Of a stretch of DNA of 64,000 bases, positions 51,801 to 60,222 are shown piece by piece. A program made the translations under genes and the position numbers. The DNA is from Pseudomonadota bacterium (GTDB lineage: Bacteria > Myxococcota_A > UBA796 > SXON01). The notes under the pieces were generated by a model. That model ran no database searches. It had not been told where the DNA came from and saw nothing but the letters and a program-made list of their open reading frames with translations. The stretch covers positions 62,001 through 126,000 of the forward strand of contig JAUXTN010000248.1 in the NCBI GenBank assembly GCA_030684355.1, in the 5' to 3' direction. Positions within the stretch are counted from its first letter, which is position 1; each line of letters opens with the position of its first letter.

Positions 51801-52033
51801 ACCGGCTGGGGGCCCTCGATGACGGCGAGGCAGCGCACGAGCCCGGGATGCACGAGACGCTGCAGGAGCCGCCCCTCCCGGACGAAGCGCTTGCGGAGCC
51901 CGGCCCGGTCCGGCTCGCGCAGCACCTTCAACGCGACGCTGCGCCCGTGCCATGTCCCACGGAACACGTCGGCGATTCCGCCTTCGCCGATGCGCTCGGC
52001 GAAGTCGAGGCCGGGGATGGTGCTGGACGACAT
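48878..52033 (-). CDS. PknK-like Ser/Thr kinase with degenerate ATPase and helical repeat region
   Basis: 1051 residues. Kinase domain 1-265: IGEGGIADVF, Lys36, HRDIKASN (125-132), DLG (145-147) and APEQ. It is followed by a STAND/AAA-like region (275-560) in which the P-loop reads GELGSGIG (299-306) with no Lys-Thr, while a Walker B-like VVVEDLD is kept. Residues 600-1040 are TPR-like helices. Architecture resembles PknK-type regulators, but the ATPase is predicted not to bind ATP normally. Signal sensing is inferred from the repeats. ATG at 52033; no transmembrane segment. Confidence 0.9.
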   Translation of the reverse strand: MSSSTIPGLDFAERIGEGGIADVFRGTWHGRSVALKVLREPDRAGLRKRFVREGRLLQRLVHPGLVRCLAVIEGPQPVLVLELLEGASLDVRLLREGPISPDEAVLFASSALRTLGYLHEQGIVHRDIKASNVWLGDDRRVVLVDLGLAADTSDPLTTTLGDVLGTHAYMAPEQIAGAETDHRCDLYSLGITLYEAVCGERPYQATGLAGYLQAHRAAGAAPIVERVPDIPVRLASLIDRLMARDPAARPASAVIALAQLTGSRGINYQLGTPRMVGREAATGAIQAVLDGGGVLRVTGELGSGIGVVARHAVALAREVHVEYAAVRCRARTGPDDVIAILARELSAIAGPVVTGLEGVLDALRTLVAQDGRFLVVVEDLDVAPEGAAEVLDEVARVAGVGMVITGRSLSPRPEGRGVVLRPLTLAEVRDQIGSMLGTPTVPPGLDIGIMRTTGGLPAIVTAVLREQVDRGAVWCDGMGEDGRPRWCWDPSARMLPGEDTTRLFARALARLPEATRSLVQTLAVAGEPVPLDLLLTAAGADPSGAELGPALRSGLCEVTLRGGEEWVALRRAVLEPILLHGLDEDAERGLHLVLADAARQRSIREWEQRFLLLHLARGARDPQETGRLVDLGDWLVGSGRPFPGLEVLDAATRLPIDDGPVLARLALARCDALCALGRLPEARSALEAGRTLALAADDLALVERARVAQLELTLNIGTHLPVEAYTSLVDPPASASARTLLVAGQVHVALGQLDRAADLFHRAIDRTAPGPVDRVGVAARLGNARLVALLGDPQRAMTLYRVLAAELRAVDRPLAGCEALVRLAELQRCQGRLAGAMESLRAALELVGERNTAWSAAIVGIGRARVHLTVGDTEGAEALLVANAASGEAAAPWPVRSEYLATLASLRAAMGDTPAALAVHLRAVEGAAIMPDRIVHAFHSGMVGILTVDSAAVVEAVDALATIPGLQARLLLMGGRTGRDAEVLTAAEAEARAAGDQMLLLEILYARRHAADRAEARAILTASLDGLFGPFRERFSDSPWARWALGGAPRP

Positions 52034-52094
52034 GCACCGTGAGGGTACCCCACGAACGGGCCGTCGCGCCTCCGTGCGCCTCCGTGCGCCACCG

Positions 52095-53129
52095 TCAGCG
52101 CGCCGTCATCCAGTCGCGGAGGAGCGGCCAGGTGTGGGCGGGCGCGTCGCGGCCCAGCAGCAGGTCGAGGTGGCCCCAGTGGACCCCGGTGCCGTAGTCG
52201 TCAAAGAGTGCCCAGGTGCGATCGCCGCTCCCAGAGCGCTCGTAGGCGGTGCGCGCGTCGTCCGGGAGCATGAGGTGGTCGAGGTCACCCGCCATGACCA
52301 GCACGGGGACGTCGGTGGCCGCCCACGCATCGGCGTACTCGAACCGGCCCGTCGCGCCCCACCGCGCCATCTCGAACCACACGTTCGCGCTGGTCCAGTC
52401 GAACCCGAGCTTCAGCCGCTCCCGGAGGAGATCCTCCTCCATGCTCCCGGGCGCCCACCCGCTGATGGGGAAGGCGTAGCCGGCGATGTCCGAGACGCTG
52501 TAGAGCTTCGCGAGGAGCCGCCCGGCGAGCTGGGTGCGGACGTTGAGCGCGCCGAGGAGATCGCGCCCCTGCACCTTTCCGGAGAACTGGCAGAGGAGCT
52601 TGAGCGCGCGGTTGGCCTGCGCGAACTGGAACAGCGCCCCGATGCCGACGACGCCGCGCATCGGCGCGACCGTCGCGCCGGCGTACACCACCGCCCCGCC
52701 GAGGGAGTGCCCGACCCAGAACGCGGGCTCGCCGAGCATGTCGGCGACCCGACGGACGTCGCGCACGTAGTCCGCGAAGGAGGCCGACCCCGCCGGCGAC
52801 CGCGAGTTGCCGTGCCCCGGGAGCTCGAGGTTGAGCACGTCGAACCCCTCCCCCGCCAGCCACGCCGACAGCGAGCGGCGGGAGAGGTGCCACGAGTAGC
52901 GGTTCTGCGCGAAGCCGTGGACGAGCACGACGCGCGGCCCGGCCACGCCCACGAGCCGCTTCCGCACGATGGCGATGCGCTCGTCGACGAGGAGCCGCTC
53001 CTTGCGGAGCCGCACGGTGAGGCCGCCGTGGGTCTGCTGCTCGACGTCCTCGGTGGCGAGGACCTGGAGGCCGGGGACGGTGCCGTCGGTCAGGCGATCC
53101 CGCGGGGCCGCGGCGACCGGGCGGGTCAA
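52095..53129 (-). CDS. Alpha/beta hydrolase
   Basis: 344 residues. Oxyanion segment VVLVHGFAQNRYSW, nucleophile elbow GHSLGG, acid in VMAGDLDHLM and the catalytic His in HWGHLDLLLG form a full triad. Function within the superfamily unclear (lipase, esterase or polyhydroxyalkanoate-related). A TTG at 53129 is the annotated start; the first 40 residues are weakly supported and no better ATG or GTG is near. Confidence 0.85.
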   Translation of the reverse strand: MTRPVAAAPRDRLTDGTVPGLQVLATEDVEQQTHGGLTVRLRKERLLVDERIAIVRKRLVGVAGPRVVLVHGFAQNRYSWHLSRRSLSAWLAGEGFDVLNLELPGHGNSRSPAGSASFADYVRDVRRVADMLGEPAFWVGHSLGGAVVYAGATVAPMRGVVGIGALFQFAQANRALKLLCQFSGKVQGRDLLGALNVRTQLAGRLLAKLYSVSDIAGYAFPISGWAPGSMEEDLLRERLKLGFDWTSANVWFEMARWGATGRFEYADAWAATDVPVLVMAGDLDHLMLPDDARTAYERSGSGDRTWALFDDYGTGVHWGHLDLLLGRDAPAHTWPLLRDWMTAR

Positions 53130-53160
53130 AGGGGGGCCCGGGGGGGCTGCGCCCCCCCGG
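53130..53160 (-). terminator. Strong GC hairpin after fbp
   Basis: CCGGGGGGGC and GCCCCCCCGG (53138-53160) pair perfectly around a 3-nt loop; on the minus strand the sequence continues GGCCCCCCTTTGAC. It stands between the fbp stop and the alpha/beta hydrolase start, so it could end the fbp transcript. Confidence 0.65.
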
Positions 53161-53223
53161 CGGGGGCGTTGCGGGGGCTGGGCCCCTGCCCCAAAAATGG
53201 ATCCGACCGCCGCGCGGGTGCGC

Positions 53224-54219
53224 TCATGCGCCCAAGGTTCGCACGATCGTGTCCACGTTGTCGCGGTCGCCGATGAAGAGGGACGTGCGCTCGTGGATGG
53301 AGCCGGGGATCTTGTCCAGGATCGGCATGGTGCCGTCGCTCGCGGCGCCGCCCGCGTTCTCGACGAGGTAGGCGAGCGGGAACGCCTCGTACAGGAGCCG
53401 GAGCTTGCCCTTGGGGGCCTTCGCGGTCGGCGGGTAGAGGAACACGCCGCCCTTCACGAGGTTGCGGTGGAAGTCGCCCACGAGCGAGCCGATGTAGCGG
53501 GCGGACCAGCCGAGCGCGGGGTCCTTCACGCCGTCGAGCCACGCGCGGAGGCGGGGATCCCACTGGGCGGCGTAGGCCTCGTTGCACGAGTAGGTGCGGC
53601 TCTGGGCACCGAGCTGGATGTCGTTGTGCGAGAGGAAGAACTCGCCGACGGTGGGATCGAGCGTGAACCCGTGCACGCCCTGGCCCGTGGAGAGGACGAG
53701 CACGGTGCCGGCGCCGTAGACGATGTAGCCGGCGGCCACGATGTCGCGGCCGGAGCGGAGGACGTCGGAGAGCTCGCCCTCGCCGTCCCCTTCGGAGGCG
53801 CGCCGGAAGATGCAGAAGATGGTCCCGATCGTCGCGTTCGTGTCGATGTTCGAGGAGCCGTCGAGCGGGTCCATGCAGAAGACGTAGTTGCCGTGGCGGA
53901 ACGGCTCGGGGACGAAGATGGGGGCCTCCTCCTCCTCCGACACGATCATGCAGACCACGCCCGCGTGCTCGAGGGCGCGCTTGAAGGTCTCGTTGGCGTA
54001 GAGGTCCATCTTCTGGACGTACTCGCCCTGGATGTTCATCGAGCCCGTGGCGCCGAACATCCCGGCGAGCCCGGCGCGGTTGACGCGCGCGCTGACGAGC
54101 TTCCCGGCGAGCGCGACCTGCTTGAGCAGCGTCACGAACTGGCCGCTGGCCTCGGGGTGCTCCCGCGTGGTCTCCAGGAGGAAGCGATCGAGGGTGGTGC
54201 CTTCTTCGAACTGCGCCAT
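53224..54219 (-). CDS. fbp: Fructose-1,6-bisphosphatase, class I
   Basis: 331 residues, gluconeogenic phosphatase. The metal site DPLDGSSN is at 117-124, with ATGSMNIQGEYVQKMD upstream and AGYIVYGAGTVLV and the C-terminal YEAFPLAYLVENAGG downstream. GGAG lies 6 nt before the ATG at 54219. A monocistronic unit closed by the hairpin at 53138-53160. Confidence 0.96.
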   Translation of the reverse strand: MAQFEEGTTLDRFLLETTREHPEASGQFVTLLKQVALAGKLVSARVNRAGLAGMFGATGSMNIQGEYVQKMDLYANETFKRALEHAGVVCMIVSEEEEAPIFVPEPFRHGNYVFCMDPLDGSSNIDTNATIGTIFCIFRRASEGDGEGELSDVLRSGRDIVAAGYIVYGAGTVLVLSTGQGVHGFTLDPTVGEFFLSHNDIQLGAQSRTYSCNEAYAAQWDPRLRAWLDGVKDPALGWSARYIGSLVGDFHRNLVKGGVFLYPPTAKAPKGKLRLLYEAFPLAYLVENAGGAASDGTMPILDKIPGSIHERTSLFIGDRDNVDTIVRTLGA

Positions 54220-54277
54220 GCGGGACTCCGGGGGATGGACGTCTAACCCCGCCCAACCCGGTCTTCGCGGGATCCGC

Positions 54278-55693
54278 TCACACCCGCGGCGCCAGCACCA
54301 TCGGCAGCCCGCCCTTCGGCCGCACGGTGAACAACGCCTCCGGCACCACGGTGTGCCCGGGCGCCACCGACGCGCTCCACTGCCGCGCCAGCGTCGCGAG
54401 CAACAAGGTGCCCTCCATCCAGGCGAAGGCCTCGCCGATGCAGACGCGGGCGCCGCCGCCGAACGGGAAGAACGCGAACTTGGGGCGCGTGGCCTTGCCC
54501 TCGGCGGTCCACCGCTCGGGGCGGAACGCCTGCGGATCGTCCCAGAAGCGGGGATCGTGGTGGCACGCCCACGCCGCGCACATGACGATGGCGCCCTTCG
54601 GGACGGTGTAGCCGCCGAGGACCACGGGTTTCACGGCCTGGCGGGGGAGCGCGGTCGCGGAGGGGTAGAGGCGGAGGGCCTCGGCGAAGACGTTGCGCGC
54701 GTAGTCGAGCTTCGGCGCGTCCTCGACGGTGGGGGCGCGGTCACCCAGGACGGCGTCGAGCTCGGCGCGGAGCCTCGTCGCGACCTCGGGGTGCCGGGCG
54801 AGGAGCGCCCAGGCCCAGGCCAGCGTGGCCCCGGTGGTCTCGTGGCCGGCGACGAGCAGGGTGATGGCCTCGTCGTGGACGTGCTCGTTCGACATCCCGC
54901 CTCCGATGGTGCCCGGCGTGCCGTCGCCCTCGGCGTCCCGCGCGAACACGAGCATGGAGAGGATGTCGCCGGTGTCACCGCCCTCCCGGCGGGCCTTGAT
55001 CATGCGGTCGACCACCGCGCCGAGCTTCTTCTTCGCCGCCTTGAAGCTGCGCGTGGCCTCTGTCGGGAGGGCCTGGAGGAGCGCGCCCATGGGGTGCGTG
55101 CTCTGGTGGTACCACTGGGTGAAGGCGGACATCGCCTCCGCGACGTCGCTCGCCTCGGTGTCGGTGATGCCCGCCCCGAACAGCGTCCGCGCCGCGATCG
55201 TGAGGGTGAGGCGGTTCATCTCCGTGTCCATGTCGACCTGCGCGCGCCCGCTCGCGACGGCGGCGGCCCACTTCGCCGAGACGCGCTGCGCCTCCTCGAG
55301 CATGACCTCGCCGTAGCCGGCCACGCGCTGGCGGTGGAAGGCGGGCTGCATCATGCGGCGCTGGCGCCGGTGCGAGTCCCCCTCGTTGAGCAGCAATCCC
55401 TTGCCGACGAGCGGCCGGAAGCCGTCGAGCGCCATGCCCTTGACGAAGGCGCCCTCGGGATCCGCGAGGACGGTGCGGATGTCGTCCGGGTTGGCCAGCA
55501 GGTAGACCGGGAGGTGGAAGAACCGGAACCGCGCGATGTCCCCGTAGGTGCCGACGATGCGCTCCTGGAACGCCACCGGATCCGCGTGGAACTCCCACAG
55601 GACCCCGTAGATGGGGTGCCCCTTCGGCCCCGGCGGGCGGGCGTTCGGCGGGTGGTTCGGCGGCGCGGGCGCGACGAGGGTGGTCTCGGACAC
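54278..55693 (-). CDS. Cytochrome P450
   Basis: 471 residues. I-helix AGHETT (282-287), K-helix EALR (338-341), PERW and the heme loop FPFGGGARVCIG with Cys418 as thiolate ligand. It resembles soluble bacterial P450s of the fatty-acid or alkane-type CYP102/CYP110 look; substrate unknown. No ferredoxin or reductase is adjacent. Divergent from a TetR regulator with two shared operator sites in the 92-nt gap, so probably repressed by it. Confidence 0.94.
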   Translation of the reverse strand: MSETTLVAPAPPNHPPNARPPGPKGHPIYGVLWEFHADPVAFQERIVGTYGDIARFRFFHLPVYLLANPDDIRTVLADPEGAFVKGMALDGFRPLVGKGLLLNEGDSHRRQRRMMQPAFHRQRVAGYGEVMLEEAQRVSAKWAAAVASGRAQVDMDTEMNRLTLTIAARTLFGAGITDTEASDVAEAMSAFTQWYHQSTHPMGALLQALPTEATRSFKAAKKKLGAVVDRMIKARREGGDTGDILSMLVFARDAEGDGTPGTIGGGMSNEHVHDEAITLLVAGHETTGATLAWAWALLARHPEVATRLRAELDAVLGDRAPTVEDAPKLDYARNVFAEALRLYPSATALPRQAVKPVVLGGYTVPKGAIVMCAAWACHHDPRFWDDPQAFRPERWTAEGKATRPKFAFFPFGGGARVCIGEAFAWMEGTLLLATLARQWSASVAPGHTVVPEALFTVRPKGGLPMVLAPRV

Positions 55694-55710
55694 GGAGGCC
55701 TCTCGAACGA

Positions 55711-55770
55711 GAGCAAGTACTCGCGTTCGCGCTCCTCCTTAGCGTGCGGCGAGACGCGAGCAAGTGCTCG
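55711..55770. promoter_or_regulatory. Two GAGCAAGTRCTCG operator sites
   Basis: GAGCAAGTACTCG (55711-55723) and GAGCAAGTGCTCG (55758-55770) are near-identical palindromic boxes with centres 47 bp apart, one close to each divergent gene. The second is a perfect CGAGCA-AG-TGCTCG inverted repeat. They are the natural target of the adjacent TetR protein. Confidence 0.75.
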
Positions 55771-55785
55771 TGTAAGATCCTCCCG

Positions 55786-56439
55786 ATGCCGGCGACGCCC
55801 CGCCCCTCCCCTCCCCGCCGAACCCCGGTCCAGGCGCGGAGCCGCGCCCGGGTCGACGCGATCCTCGACGCCGCGGACGCCGTCTTCCTCGAGATGGGGT
55901 TCGCGGCCGCGACGACCAACCACGTGGCCGCCCGCGCGGGCACCTCCATCGGCTCCTTGTACCGCTTCTTCCCCGACAAGGAGGCGATCCTCGTCGCCCT
56001 GGCGGAGCGCTACGGCGAGCGGATGCGCGCCATCGCCGTGACGGTCAGCCCGCCGGATCCGCGCGGGCAGACGCTCGCGGGCCTCGTCGGCAACGGCATC
56101 GACCGGTTCAACGCCTACCTCGTCGCGAGCCCGGGCATCCGCACGCTGATCGAGCAGGCGGGCCACCCCGCGCTCCGGGCGGGCCGGCAGGCCCACGAGT
56201 CCGCGATGGCGACGCTCATCCGCGCGAGCCAGGCGCGCGTCGCCGGGGGGATGCCGGCCGCGGAGCTCGACGCCGTCGTGGAGGTCACGCAGGTGGTGCT
56301 CGGCGCGCTCCAGGTGCTCTCGGTGAGCCGCGACGCGACGTTCCGCGCCCTCGTCGTGGAGGAGGCCAAGCGGATGGTCACGACCTACCTGGCGCGGCGG
56401 CTCGGGGTGGCCGAGGACGCGCCGCTGGGCGGTCAGTAG
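55786..56439 (+). CDS. TetR family transcriptional regulator
   Basis: 217 residues. HTH at about 18-65: RVDAILDAADAVFLEMGFAAATTNHVAARAGTSIGSLYRFFPDKE in parts, the family signature; the rest is a ligand-binding helical domain. The ATG at 55786 leaves both operators outside the gene; the in-frame start at 55744 would put one inside. Likely autoregulator and repressor of the divergent P450. Confidence 0.93.
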   Translation: MPATPRPSPPRRTPVQARSRARVDAILDAADAVFLEMGFAAATTNHVAARAGTSIGSLYRFFPDKEAILVALAERYGERMRAIAVTVSPPDPRGQTLAGLVGNGIDRFNAYLVASPGIRTLIEQAGHPALRAGRQAHESAMATLIRASQARVAGGMPAAELDAVVEVTQVVLGALQVLSVSRDATFRALVVEEAKRMVTTYLARRLGVAEDAPLGGQ

Positions 56440-56621
56440 GGGGGGCGCCCAGGGCTCGGGCTCCGCCTTGGCGGGATCCGGGCTCCGGCACGACCACCCA
56501 AGCCAAGGATCAACGGCAGGAATGCACGAATAGACATCCGCCGACCATACACGCCCCGTACATCCACGCGCGCGTTGCTCTGCTCCCGCGCTACGATCCG
56601 CGCCTCCACGGGCCTCTCCCC

Positions 56622-58838
56622 ATGCGCCTCTTCCTGCTCGCCCTCCTCGCCGCCTGCTCCGGCCCCGCCACCGACGACGTGACGAAGGACGACACGGCGG
56701 CGGCTGACGCGGACACGGACACCGACGCGGACACCGACACCGACACGGACACCGACGTGAACGCCGACGGCGACGGCGACGGCGCCCTCCCGGCCATCGA
56801 CTGCGACGACGCCGATCCCGCGCGGTTCCCCGGCGCGATCGAGGACTGCAACGAGGTCGACGACGACTGCGACGGCGAGGTCGACGAGGGCGTCGAGGCG
56901 ACCGGCTTCATGGACGCCGATGGCGACGGCTACGGCGCCGGCGAGGGGTTCTCCGGCTGCGAGCTGCCCGCCTCCTACGTCTTCAACGCGGACGACTGCG
57001 ACGACACCGATGGCGACGTGTTCCCCGGGGCCGCCGAGCCGGACTGCGCCGATCCGGTGGACTACGACTGCGACGGGGACGTCGCCTACGCCGACGCCGA
57101 CCTCGACGGCACCGCGGCCTGCGAGGACTGCGACGACGAGGACGACGCGGTGTTCCCCGGCGCGACGGAGGCGTGCGACGGCGTCGACAACAACTGCGAC
57201 GGCGCGGCCGACGAGGGGGTGACCTCGAGCTGGTACGGGGACGCCGACGCGGACGGCTTCGGCGGCACCCGGTTCGTGGAGAGCGCCTGCGACGCGCCGG
57301 CGGGCTACCTCGCGGACGGCTCGGACTGCGACGACCTCGACGCCGCCGCGTTCCCCGGCGCGGTCGAGATCTGCGACGGCGAGGACGACGACTGCGACGG
57401 GACGGCCGACGAGGGCGCCCTCGACGCGCCCGCCTGGTACGCGGACGACGACGGCGACAGCCACGGCGACGCCGGCACGGTCGCGACGGTGTGCGACGCG
57501 CCCGTCGGCTACGTGGCGGCGGCCGACGACTGCGACGATGCCGATGCCGCCCGGTTCCCCGGGGCCGCCGAGGCGTGCGACGGCACGGACCACGACTGCG
57601 ACGGGTTGGTCGACGAGGACGACAGCGTCGACGCGGACACGTGGTACGCGGACGTGGACGGCGACGCCTTCGGGGGCACCGGCTTCTCGACCACCGCGTG
57701 CGAGGCGCCCTCGGGGTTCCTGGCGACCGCCACCGACTGCGACGACCTCGATGACGCCGTGTTCCCCGGCGCGACGGAGTCCTGCAACAGCGCCGACGAC
57801 GACTGCGACGGCTCGACCGACGAGGCCGGCGCCACCGGCGAGACGACCTGGTACGCGGACGCGGACGGCGACGGCTACGGCGACCTCGCCGCGACCCGCG
57901 CCTCCTGCACCCGGCCGAGCGGGTACGTCGCCGGATCGACCGACTGCGACGACACGAGCGCGGCCGTGAGCCCCGCGGCGTCCGAGACCTGCAACGACAT
58001 CGACGACGACTGCGACGGCTCGACCGACGAGAGCGCGACCGACCGGACGGTGTACTACCCGGACGACGACGAGGACGGCTTCGGCGACCCCACCGGCACC
58101 GCCGTGTCCACGTGCGACGCCCCCGTCGGCTACCGGATCGACGCCACCGACTGCGACGACACCGACATCGCCGTGCACCCGTACGCCTACGAGATCCCGA
58201 CGGACAGCGTCGACAACGACTGCGACGGCGACACGGACTCCGCCGACACCGACACCCGGCGCGCCGGCCCGACCGGCGACAACGGCAGCATAGCGACGAC
58301 CTTCTCCGCCTTCACCTTCCCCTTCTGCGGCACCGACTACACCACCGCGAACATGCAGACGAACGGCCGGGTGACGTTCGGGGTCAGCGACCCCGACGCC
58401 ACGGAGACCTCCGCCGAGCTCTCCGCCGACACGATGGTCGCGGGCCTGTGGGACGACCTGCGCTCCTCCGCGTCGAGCACGATGGAGTGGACGGAGCACG
58501 ACGACGCCGTGGGCTTCTACTGGGTTGCCGTGCCGGAGGCGGTGGGCTCGGCGGTGGACACCTTCTCGATCATCCTCTTCGACGACGGGCGCATCCTCCT
58601 CGACTACGGCGCCGTCGGCTCGACCGACGGGCTCGTGGGCTGGAGCTGCGCGCGGGCGGTCACGTCCGAGGTCGACCTGACCGGGGGGATGGACGCCCTC
58701 GCCGAGGGGCGGTGGGGCCTCGGCACGGCGACCGAGAACAACTACTACGAGATCTTCAACAGTGACAACGACCTGGACGACCGGGTCATCCGGCTGTGTG
58801 GAAATCCGGACGGGTCCGTCGATCCCTGCCTGGAGTAG
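56622..58838 (+). CDS. MopE-type multi-repeat lipoprotein with nidogen-like C-terminus
   Basis: 738 residues. Leader MRLFLLALLAAC ends at lipid Cys12, then an Asp-Thr stalk (TDTDADTDTDTD), then about nine CDGxDxDCDG metal-binding motif repeats, each with a WYxDxDGDxxG element (about 55-540). The final 200 residues (FPFCGTDYTTANMQTNGRVTF...) are a beta domain like those near nidogen/NIDO modules, ending with CGNPDGSVDPCLE. Surface protein likely to bind many calcium ions. Upstream 56440-56621 shows no gene. Confidence 0.88.
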   Translation: MRLFLLALLAACSGPATDDVTKDDTAAADADTDTDADTDTDTDTDVNADGDGDGALPAIDCDDADPARFPGAIEDCNEVDDDCDGEVDEGVEATGFMDADGDGYGAGEGFSGCELPASYVFNADDCDDTDGDVFPGAAEPDCADPVDYDCDGDVAYADADLDGTAACEDCDDEDDAVFPGATEACDGVDNNCDGAADEGVTSSWYGDADADGFGGTRFVESACDAPAGYLADGSDCDDLDAAAFPGAVEICDGEDDDCDGTADEGALDAPAWYADDDGDSHGDAGTVATVCDAPVGYVAAADDCDDADAARFPGAAEACDGTDHDCDGLVDEDDSVDADTWYADVDGDAFGGTGFSTTACEAPSGFLATATDCDDLDDAVFPGATESCNSADDDCDGSTDEAGATGETTWYADADGDGYGDLAATRASCTRPSGYVAGSTDCDDTSAAVSPAASETCNDIDDDCDGSTDESATDRTVYYPDDDEDGFGDPTGTAVSTCDAPVGYRIDATDCDDTDIAVHPYAYEIPTDSVDNDCDGDTDSADTDTRRAGPTGDNGSIATTFSAFTFPFCGTDYTTANMQTNGRVTFGVSDPDATETSAELSADTMVAGLWDDLRSSASSTMEWTEHDDAVGFYWVAVPEAVGSAVDTFSIILFDDGRILLDYGAVGSTDGLVGWSCARAVTSEVDLTGGMDALAEGRWGLGTATENNYYEIFNSDNDLDDRVIRLCGNPDGSVDPCLE

Positions 58839-58865
58839 TCCGGCGCCGGCGCGATAGGCGAGCGG

Positions 58866-59270
58866 ATGCAAACTCGCCCCACTCCCGTCGACCTCGGCCT
58901 GCTCGTCCTTCGTCTCTTCGCGGGGGGCACGATGGCCGTCTCGCACGGGTGGGGGAAGCTCCTCGGCTTCGCCGAGCACTCCGCCACCTTCCCCGACCCG
59001 TTCGGCATGGGCTCGCCGGTCAGCATGGGGCTCGCCGTGTTCGCCGAGGTCGTGTGCGCCGCGCTCCTGGTCGCCGGCGCGTTCACCCGGCTGGCGGCGG
59101 TGCCGCTCGTCATCACGATGGTGACGGCGGGCTTCATCGTGCACGGGGCGGATCCGTTCGCGAAGAAGGAGCTCGCGTTCGCCTACCTCGCGATGTACCT
59201 CACGTTGCTCGGCACCGGCGCGGGTGCCTTGTCGGTGGACGCGCGGTTCCGCGGGAAGGGGCGGCGGTGA
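58866..59270 (+). CDS. DoxX family membrane protein
   Basis: 134 residues with four membrane segments. DoxX pattern: VLRLFAGGTMAVSHGWGKLLGF, then FAEVVCAALLVAGAFTRLAAVPLVITM. Family members are quinone-linked or sulfur-stress proteins, role here unknown. The ATG is 28 nt past the MopE-like stop. Confidence 0.9.
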   Translation: MQTRPTPVDLGLLVLRLFAGGTMAVSHGWGKLLGFAEHSATFPDPFGMGSPVSMGLAVFAEVVCAALLVAGAFTRLAAVPLVITMVTAGFIVHGADPFAKKELAFAYLAMYLTLLGTGAGALSVDARFRGKGRR

Positions 59271-59347
59271 GGGTCGCGGCCCCGCAAGGGGAGACGTGCC
59301 CGCCTGCGTAGGGTACAAAGCGGCGCCTTCTTCTCGCTGGAGCCCTC

Positions 59348-60106
59348 GTGCCGAACCCCGCCTCCGTCGATCCCCTCGTCCGCGACCACTTCACCGCGCG
59401 CGCCGCCCGGTACAACGTGTCGAGCCACTGGGTCACCGACCCCGTGCTGGGCGCGCTCACCGTGAAGCTGCTCGACCCGCGGCCGACGGACGTGCTGCTC
59501 GACGTGGCGTGCGGCACCGGCCTCGTCTCCAAGGAATTCGTCGGGAAGGTGGCCCGCATCGTCGGCGCCGACATCACCGAGGCCATGTTCGACCAGGCGC
59601 GCCCCTACGTGGACGAGCTCGTCGTCGCCGCGGGCGAGTCCCTCCCCTTCGCGGACGCGAGCTTCGACCGCGTCGTGTGCCGCCAGGGCATCCAGTTCAT
59701 GCGCGACCAGGACGCGGTGAACGAGATGTTCCGCGTGCTCCGCCCCGGCGGCCGCGCGTGCCTCGTGCACCTGTGCGCCTACGGCGAGTCCGACCGCGCC
59801 GAGTACTTCGAGAGCCTCCGCCTCCGCAACGAGGCGCGCAAGAACTTCTACCTGCGCGCGGACCTCGCGCGGCTCCTCACGACCGCGGGCTTCGGGGAGG
59901 TCGCCGTGCACGACTACGTGTCCGTCGAAGACGTGGACGTGTGGTCCAACACCGGCGCCATCACGGACGAGGCCCGCGAGGGCATCCGCAACGTGTACCG
60001 GAACGCCTCCCCCGCGTTCCAGGAGCTCCACGCGGTGCAGGTGGGCGATCGCATCGTCGATCACATGCTGTTCGGCGTCGCGATCGGCGTGAAGGCGAGC
60101 GCGTAG
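59348..60106 (+). CDS. Class I SAM-dependent methyltransferase (UbiE-like)
   Basis: 252 residues. SAM site LLDVACGTGLVSKEF, acidic loop IVGADITEAMFDQA, then SFDRVVCRQGIQF and FRVLRPGGRACLV, the order of UbiE/Coq5 methyltransferases. Substrate unknown. GTG start at 59348. Confidence 0.9.
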   Translation: MPNPASVDPLVRDHFTARAARYNVSSHWVTDPVLGALTVKLLDPRPTDVLLDVACGTGLVSKEFVGKVARIVGADITEAMFDQARPYVDELVVAAGESLPFADASFDRVVCRQGIQFMRDQDAVNEMFRVLRPGGRACLVHLCAYGESDRAEYFESLRLRNEARKNFYLRADLARLLTTAGFGEVAVHDYVSVEDVDVWSNTGAITDEAREGIRNVYRNASPAFQELHAVQVGDRIVDHMLFGVAIGVKASA

Positions 60107-60222
60107 TACGCGGGTAGGGCGCGTGTAGGCGAGCCCGTCGCCGGATCGATGACTGGTAGACGCCACCAACGTTGCGTCCGTCCTGCACGAACCCGGCACA
60201 CGGCAGCGGTACGAGGGGGGGC

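Noticed and set aside
47900..52042. 1380-residue plus-strand open frame
   Set aside because: It is antisense to the aldehyde dehydrogenase and PknK-like genes, with His/Arg/Glu-rich shadow composition and no domain; high GC keeps such frames open.
56433..59318. 961-residue minus-strand Val/Gly/Arg-rich frame
   Set aside because: Antisense of the MopE-like repeats; the VAVVVDAV-like repeats mirror GACGGCG-type codons of the real gene.
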